Positions 52,780-57,157 of a stretch of DNA of 57,157 nucleotides are shown here, in pieces. The notes below the pieces were generated by a model that was given only the letters and a program-made list of their open reading frames with translations, was not told the DNA's origin and made no database searches. How positions within the stretch are numbered: the first letter of the stretch is position 1; each line of letters starts with the position of its first letter. Location: the IMG/VR virus record IMGVR_UViG_3300025133_000125, positions 1 to 57,157 of that record. One strand, 5' to 3'. A program made the translations under genes and the position numbers. Source of the DNA: a virus.

Positions 52780-53372
52780 TATAGCTTTACCTCTATGCCT
52801 ATTTTACCTTTGTAAAATTCTTTACCTTGAAGCCTAGACACTTCACCTAAATTGTATAACCTAATTTTATCAGTTATTTTCCAACTGATTTTAAACTTAT
52901 CTTCATATTCAAATGTAGTATTTTCTCCACTCTCGTCTGGTGGCATATAACCATCGAATGTAACTTCAATATCTACTTTTTCCCAGTATGTTTTCTTTTT
53001 AGATATACCAATAGATGCGAATGTTTCAAAGTTCTGACTAAATACATTTTCATCATCGTTACGACTAGTAAATCCGTAAGTAATATTTTTCCATTGTCTT
53101 CTCCAGTCCATCTTAAAGTATCGTACTTCTTGACTTTCTTTATTCATATACTCTGGTTTGAAATATACCTTACCGCCTTCTAACTTAGCCCAAAACAAAT
53201 CATCTATGTAAAACTCCCCAAGTTCTCTTTCCCATTGACGATTAAAATAATAGTTGTTATGACTTATACCAACACTAACTTCATAGTCATCTGGGTTTGG
53301 TTGAACATTTGGTGTTCTTAACGCAAATGAACTAAATAACATTGCTCCCGCTAATAAACTATCTAATACCAT
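52779..53372 (-). CDS. Exported beta protein, outer-membrane-like, about 197 residues
   Basis: The start at 53372 (MVLDSLLAGAMLFSSFALRT) is chosen because AAGGTG lies 5 nt before it and it gives a signal peptide; a longer frame would overlap the lipase by 80 nt. The mature part is made of alternating strands (YEVSVGISHNNYYFNRQWER, VRYFKMDWRRQWKNITYGFT, KIRLYNLGEVSRLQGKEFYK) and ends GKIGIEVKL, fitting a small beta-barrel. It overlaps the lipase stop by 14 nt and so may act with it at the host outer membrane. Confidence 0.55.
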   Translation of the reverse strand: MVLDSLLAGAMLFSSFALRTPNVQPNPDDYEVSVGISHNNYYFNRQWERELGEFYIDDLFWAKLEGGKVYFKPEYMNKESQEVRYFKMDWRRQWKNITYGFTSRNDDENVFSQNFETFASIGISKKKTYWEKVDIEVTFDGYMPPDESGENTTFEYEDKFKISWKITDKIRLYNLGEVSRLQGKEFYKGKIGIEVKL

Positions 53373-54135
53373 TTTCACCTTCTGTATACTCAAGTAAGTT
53401 GTCTGCGTACCCTGTAATACTGTGATCTGATAGACCATCGAAGTAATCCTTATTCTTAAAGCCGCTCCATCTACCAGCTAGTCTGTCTAATGTTCTACGC
53501 CATATATTTGTGCCAAGCTCAACAGTACCTTTAGAGTTAATATAACGCAGCTCACCGTGGTGCCTATAGCCCCAATGGTAGAACGGCATCTTGGTTACAT
53601 CATCAGAGTTATTAACAAACCTGTAGTGTGGTACGTCTAAGCTCTTCTTGAACGATTCGTTGCCTACTCGAGGTGAACCATACGTGTATAGTCCGTTAAC
53701 ATTCCATCCAGCCGTTTTCAATCTAGCCGCAACTATAGTAGCCATCGATGCTCCAAGTGAGTGACCAGTAACGATTAACTTTCTATCCTTACATTGCTTT
53801 AATACATAGTCTCGTATATGTGACCAAAGCTTATCAACTTCCTTTTCAAACCCCTTGTGCACTTTACCATAAGAATACTTAGCCTCTACAGAATCAACAT
53901 TCAAATCGGCTTTAATATCGGACCATGATTTAACTTCCGTACCTCTGAATGATAATACGAACCATTCATTATCATATGCTGCATGAGCTTGTGCTCCACT
54001 CTTATCAAAGTACTTGTGTCTATTGAACCCTAAACCCTTATACAGTGGCTTAGCCTCCTTACCATTCATATAGGCAGCTTCCGAACACTTTGCCATTATC
54101 CAACCAAACGATTCTCTTTTTATTCCTTTATCCAT
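53359..54135 (-). CDS. Class-3 lipase-like serine hydrolase, 258 residues
   Basis: Catalytic serine in LIVTGHSLGAS (S126), the class-3 FxG-type region FVLSFRGTEVKSW (about 59-71), aspartate in FVNNSDDVTKMPF (D178 or D179) and histidine in GYRHHGELRY (H192 or H193). This is a complete triad of lipase class 3 (alpha/beta hydrolase, acts on acyl esters such as membrane or storage lipids). It lacks a signal peptide, so action inside the cell or delivery with lysis is likely. GGAG precedes the ATG. Neighbours are a basic small protein and a barrel-like exported protein. Confidence 0.85.
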   Translation of the reverse strand: MDKGIKRESFGWIMAKCSEAAYMNGKEAKPLYKGLGFNRHKYFDKSGAQAHAAYDNEWFVLSFRGTEVKSWSDIKADLNVDSVEAKYSYGKVHKGFEKEVDKLWSHIRDYVLKQCKDRKLIVTGHSLGASMATIVAARLKTAGWNVNGLYTYGSPRVGNESFKKSLDVPHYRFVNNSDDVTKMPFYHWGYRHHGELRYINSKGTVELGTNIWRRTLDRLAGRWSGFKNKDYFDGLSDHSITGYADNLLEYTEGENGIR

Positions 54136-54321
54136 TTACTTTCTCCGTGCTGTGGATTTTCTTTTTGCTTTGACATTTTTTGGTACTTTTTTTATTTGTT
54201 CTCTGCGTTCATTGCCTGATCTTTTGTCAACGACCATTGTTATAGTTCCCCAATGATCATTGTTATAGCCTATGAAAGATGTAACATCTTCAATTGCCTT
54301 CATGAACTTATCTATGCTCAT
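54136..54321 (-). CDS. Small basic protein, 61 residues
   Basis: MSIDKFMKAIEDVTSFIGYN followed by a strand (HWGTITMVVDKRSG) and an Arg/Lys-rich tail (NVKAKRKSTARRK). It has AAAGGAG before the ATG. The tail suggests nucleic-acid binding. Function unknown. Confidence 0.55.
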   Translation of the reverse strand: MSIDKFMKAIEDVTSFIGYNNDHWGTITMVVDKRSGNERREQIKKVPKNVKAKRKSTARRK

Positions 54322-54390
54322 TTTATTATCTCCTTTAAATATTGTATATATTATATATATCTTGTAAAAGTGCCTTATTTATGATTTTTA

Positions 54391-55707
54391 TTAAGTCACT
54401 CTGATACCTTCTTCATAAACTGTTTTACAAACAGGAAACCTAAGTGAGTACTTGCCTGTCTTATCCTGCGACTCTTCAAAGTACTGTACAGTAATTTCCT
54501 TACCTATAATTAATTCAGGAAACATAAAGTATTTTTGTCTTTGACCTATTGTAAATCCTGAGCCAACTGATACTGGATTTCCCTTATGCTCAATAATGAC
54601 ATTAGTCATTGTCTCAATAGTTGCTTCTAATCCTGTGCCAGGATCTATAATACGAAATGGTCCGTACTCTACGTCCTGTACAACGTATTCCTCATCATGC
54701 ATCTTCTTCACCTTGAGTAAATCGTTAGTTCTTTTACCCTTATACGGTGCATCTTTACGAATCATGATTCCTTCCCAACCGTTCTTAGTAGCAGATTCTA
54801 ACAGTGCGTATACGTGATCTTCATCAATAACGGGTTGCATTGTTAATCCTACAATTCCTACGCTTGGAATATTCCATTCACATATATTAGCTAATCTGTC
54901 TTTGAAAGTAATGGTACTTTCGCCACTATCAAATGCTTCAATTGTTAGCATATCAAATATCTTTAATACAGGGCTATCAATTGTGTGATCTTTACGACGA
55001 ACCTCTTTGATGATCGATTGAAAATCTTCATCACCGTTTTCATCAACAATACATAGTTCACCGTCCAAGACAACATTGTCATAGACCATATTCTCTTTAA
55101 GCGCAGTTTTTAAATTATCTAATGTGTGGAATTCTTTACCTGATCTAGAGAAGAACTTTATATCACCATCTTCAATACGAACAATAACACGAACACCATC
55201 AAGCTTACGTGACCAGAACCATTCATCATTCCAATCAATTCTATGCGCAACATCTTCAAATTTAGAAGCAAGTGCAACATTGAATGATGGAATCAAATCA
55301 GGCATAACACGATTAATTAATCTGGTATCAACGCGTGCCTTAAGGCTACGTTCGAATATAAGCTCTACTAGCCAGTGATACTCTAGAGGAAGCTGTGCTA
55401 AATAACCATTAACAGTACCGATTGCATCGTGTCCTGTAATACTTCTTTCTTTAAGCATATCTAATAATGTAAAAATATCACCAGTGTATTCTTGTACAAG
55501 ATCAGATCTTTTCTTAATATTTTTCCAAGACACAAAATACTGAAAATATGGGTTGTACATATAATGAAGCAAAGACTTAAGTTCAGAATTATTTCTAACA
55601 GGTTCTAAACATTCCATCTTGTCATTAGTAGAATTTGATGTCTGCAAGTTAATAACCAACTCCATCATATCTTCATAGAAGGGTGAATCTGAATGTTTAT
55701 ACTTCAT
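54391..55707 (-). CDS. ATP-dependent DNA ligase
   Basis: A 438-residue protein. Motif I is SRKLDGVRVIV with the adenylated lysine K168. Motifs III/IV are near 215-225 (VVLDGELCIV), motif IV-like WEGIMIRKDAPYKG at about 312-325, and motif V LLKVKKMHD at about 330-340. The N-terminal 150 residues are helical, as in T4 gp30, and the OB-fold lies at the C-terminus (ITVQYFEESQDKTGKYSLRF). It seals nicks in phage DNA replication and repair. The 70-nt gap before the next gene to the left holds nothing clear. Confidence 0.9.
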   Translation of the reverse strand: MKYKHSDSPFYEDMMELVINLQTSNSTNDKMECLEPVRNNSELKSLLHYMYNPYFQYFVSWKNIKKRSDLVQEYTGDIFTLLDMLKERSITGHDAIGTVNGYLAQLPLEYHWLVELIFERSLKARVDTRLINRVMPDLIPSFNVALASKFEDVAHRIDWNDEWFWSRKLDGVRVIVRIEDGDIKFFSRSGKEFHTLDNLKTALKENMVYDNVVLDGELCIVDENGDEDFQSIIKEVRRKDHTIDSPVLKIFDMLTIEAFDSGESTITFKDRLANICEWNIPSVGIVGLTMQPVIDEDHVYALLESATKNGWEGIMIRKDAPYKGKRTNDLLKVKKMHDEEYVVQDVEYGPFRIIDPGTGLEATIETMTNVIIEHKGNPVSVGSGFTIGQRQKYFMFPELIIGKEITVQYFEESQDKTGKYSLRFPVCKTVYEEGIRVT

Positions 55708-56029
55708 TTAATTTTCCCCACATAAGTAAATCTGTTACTAATTTATCATCCATATCTGTCCACTCTAGGGTATCTTTTTGCCACCAGTAAAGCTCACCTG
55801 ACATTGTATCATAAATTTCTACTATGTTTAGCTCATCATCTTCATCTTCAAATCGAATAGTAAAATTAGTAGGATACTCATCATTCTTAATTCTCCAATC
55901 TACTTCATCTATGAAGCCACAATTTTTAATTAAGTCACCAAGCTTGACATCCCTAATTCTTTCTTTACTATCATTGTCAGAATAGCTTTCTCCAACAATG
56001 TAGTCATGTGATAAAATTACTTCTTTCAT
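55697..56029 (-). CDS. Acidic hypothetical protein, 110 residues
   Basis: MKEVILSHDYIVGESYSDND, VDWRIKNDEYPTNFTIRFED, EDDELNIVEIYDTMSGELYW. Acidic beta-rich protein. It overlaps the ligase start by 11 nt. No family recognised. Confidence 0.55.
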   Translation of the reverse strand: MKEVILSHDYIVGESYSDNDSKERIRDVKLGDLIKNCGFIDEVDWRIKNDEYPTNFTIRFEDEDDELNIVEIYDTMSGELYWWQKDTLEWTDMDDKLVTDLLMWGKLNEV

Positions 56030-56030
56030 A

Positions 56031-56267
56031 CTAATCTAAAAACATATCCCCTACTTCAATATCATCATAATCAGAAATCTCATCTAAGCCATCTGAAGTA
56101 TTCTCAATATCACCTACTAAGTATGCAAGATAGTTGTCATCAGGACCGGTATTCACCCAATTAGTTTTTCTATCATCCTCGCCAACAGTAATTTTAACTG
56201 TTGTGCCATCGTTCTGCATATCAAGCAATGCTTGCATAGCAGCACTATTTTTCTTACCCTTAGTCAT
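56031..56267 (-). CDS. Acidic hypothetical protein, 78 residues
   Basis: Starts MTKGKKNSAAMQALLDMQND and ends in an Asp-rich stretch (ENTSDGLDEISDYDDIEVGD). The start overlaps the upstream stop. No family recognised. Confidence 0.5.
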   Translation of the reverse strand: MTKGKKNSAAMQALLDMQNDGTTVKITVGEDDRKTNWVNTGPDDNYLAYLVGDIENTSDGLDEISDYDDIEVGDMFLD

Positions 56268-56527
56268 TAAGATAACCTCAACATTGTTGCAGGAACATTA
56301 TATCTCATTGACCCATCAAGAATATCAACTTCGATATATTTTCTTTTTACTTTAAAAACCACACCCGGCTCTGTACGACCATTATTTTCAAAAGTGACAT
56401 TGTCACCTTTAACAAATGATTTGGCAGCAGCTGCACCTAAAGCTTGTCTACGTCTTTTGATAACACCGATTAATGTGTTAATCTCATCAGTGTTCATAGA
56501 GTTGATTTTTTTAATTATGTTATTCAT
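56267..56527 (-). CDS. KOW/SH3-like small protein, 86 residues
   Basis: A helical N-terminus (INSMNTDEINTLIGVIKRRR) then a beta barrel (KGDNVTFENNGRTEPGVVFK, VKRKYIEVDILDGSMRYNVP). The pattern KGDxVxFxxxG......GVVxKVxRKYIEV is typical of small KOW-like phage proteins, which may bind nucleic acid or ribosomes. Function unknown. Confidence 0.6.
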   Translation of the reverse strand: MNNIIKKINSMNTDEINTLIGVIKRRRQALGAAAAKSFVKGDNVTFENNGRTEPGVVFKVKRKYIEVDILDGSMRYNVPATMLRLS

Positions 56528-56606
56528 TTATGTAACCTCTTGTTGTATTTGTTATTAGAATATAGGCATTCTGCGCTTAAGATGAAAGGACTATTTTCAC
56601 TTTTTT

Positions 56607-56765
56607 TCACTTTTTTTCATATAATGCTAAGTAACTTTTAAAACGTTTAACTATAGATTTAGCTATTATATTGCGCGCTTTATCGTCTTCCCACTTGGCA
56701 CGTTGATGTGCTTGTAGGGATGTCTCTATTATATCTTGTAGTTTAGCTAAATGCTCTTGTTTCAT
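56607..56765 (-). CDS. Small helical basic protein, 52 residues
   Basis: The start at 56765 (MKQEHLAKLQDIIETSLQAH) forms an ATGA overlap with the upstream stop, so it is preferred to a longer frame. The sequence continues QRAKWEDDKARNIIAKSIVK and is mostly one helix pair. A short T-rich/GTGA repeat follows the stop (56596-56610). Function unknown. Confidence 0.5.
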   Translation of the reverse strand: MKQEHLAKLQDIIETSLQAHQRAKWEDDKARNIIAKSIVKRFKSYLALYEKK

Positions 56766-56974
56766 AATACTATTCCGGCGGATATTACTAATCCTATCGC
56801 TAGCCAAACTATAATTGACCACCATTTAGGCATTAAATCTTTATAGTTCTTTTGTTGTGATTTAAGCAAACGTTTCTTTTCTAATTCTAATGACATTCCA
56901 TGAATCCAATTCATTGGTCGTTGTGCAGGTGTCACAAAACCTTTTGTTCTTCCTTTATCTTTATGTCTCTTCAT
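56762..56974 (-). CDS. Basic protein with C-terminal membrane helix, 70 residues
   Basis: Starts MKRHKDKGRTKGFVTPAQRP, continues NWIHGMSLELEKKRLLKSQQ, and ends in a membrane helix (WWSIIVWLAIGLVISAGIVL). A tail-anchored layout. It is coupled to the next gene. Function unknown. Confidence 0.55.
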   Translation of the reverse strand: MKRHKDKGRTKGFVTPAQRPMNWIHGMSLELEKKRLLKSQQKNYKDLMPKWWSIIVWLAIGLVISAGIVL

Positions 56975-56986
56975 TGCATTTCTCCT

Positions 56987-57157
56987 TTACCACGTCCATC
57001 CCATTACTATAAAATGAAAGAAGACGTATCCTAATAGTGCGATTAAAAACATCTTAAAATACTCCCCTCTTTCATCAGCAGCTGTAAATGAAATCTTACC
57101 CCTCGTATACTTGTCCTCTCTTGTTACTCTCTTTTTCCCATACCAGTTTCTAGCCAT
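56987..57157 (-). CDS. Small membrane protein at the right edge, 56 residues
   Basis: An ATG at 57155-57157, the last three bases of the window, opens MARNWYGKKRVTREDKYTRG, then a membrane helix (FKMFLIALLGYVFFHFIVMG) and ends WTW. An upstream extension outside the window cannot be excluded. Function unknown. Confidence 0.5.
   Translation of the reverse strand: MARNWYGKKRVTREDKYTRGKISFTAADERGEYFKMFLIALLGYVFFHFIVMGWTW

Noticed and set aside
56580-56612. T-rich tandem stretch TTTTTTTCAC repeated near the end of the 52-residue gene
   Set aside because: It is a short low-complexity repeat from GTGA after an A-run, without stem or other sign of function.
1-57157. Integrase, attachment sites or insertion sequences indicating a prophage
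   Set aside because: No integrase, transposase, terminal repeat or tRNA-linked junction was seen; the gene content fits a lytic T4-like phage.

Overview
The window is a contiguous piece of an AT-rich, T4-like tailed-phage (myovirus) genome, most likely from an uncultivated aquatic or marine phage. The support is a gp6-like baseplate wedge protein, a gp25-like wedge protein, a probable gp5-like OB-fold spike protein, a gp55-like late sigma factor, a gp46/gp47-type recombination nuclease, a CHC2/TOPRIM primase, an ATP-dependent DNA ligase, and the dense packing of small genes with ATGA, TAATG or TTGA overlaps. All genes but one are on the minus strand. No capsid, portal, terminase or DNA polymerase gene is present, so this is an internal fragment. 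The left edge cuts a giant fibre gene and the right edge coincides with a start codon.

Layout, left to right (against the direction of transcription). 1-7126: N-terminal 2375 residues of a giant tail-fibre or appendage protein with tandem repeats. 7237-7416: the only plus-strand gene, a small ribbon-helix-helix-like protein. 7406-11812: overlapping recombination/replication operon (one-piece Mre11-Rad50/SbcD-SbcC fusion, primase, PD-(D/E)XK nuclease). 11859-22567: accessory block of small proteins, many with an N-terminus of the MIKLxDLL type and Glu-Ala/Gly/Ser sites that resemble T4 capsid-targeting sequences and prohead-protease sites. The block also holds an Hc1 histone-like protein, a GTA-type three-helix holin candidate, an exported thioredoxin fold without CxxC, a lipoprotein and an outer-membrane-type protein. 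22587-42007: tail and baseplate genes, including a 2476-residue structural protein and two pairs of paralogues. 42039-44272: late sigma factor, membrane protein, HD phosphohydrolase, and a membrane-anchored double-psi-barrel-like protein. 44349-44766: a complete one-piece tmRNA. 44781-57157: many small genes plus peptide deformylase with a SEC-C tail, a SLOG-like protein, zinc-ribbon proteins, Hsp20, small membrane proteins, a class-3 lipase next to an outer-membrane-like protein, and DNA ligase.

How the parts may work together: the gp55 homologue probably directs late transcription. A recurrent ATATTTAT box lies just upstream of six genes or operons, most of them structural, and is the best candidate for its target. 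The tmRNA, deformylase/SEC-C and Hsp20 together suggest phage control of ribosome rescue, nascent-chain processing and folding during infection. The accessory block looks like a set of proteins packaged in the head, trimmed by the phage prohead protease and delivered with the DNA. This is an inference from sequence pattern and is the most interesting hypothesis in the window.

Limits: function calls rest on reading motifs by eye without database searches. Promoters and RNA structures are pattern-based. The host cannot be named. The one-piece tmRNA argues against the RNA having come from an alphaproteobacterium or a marine picocyanobacterium, whose tmRNAs are two-piece.
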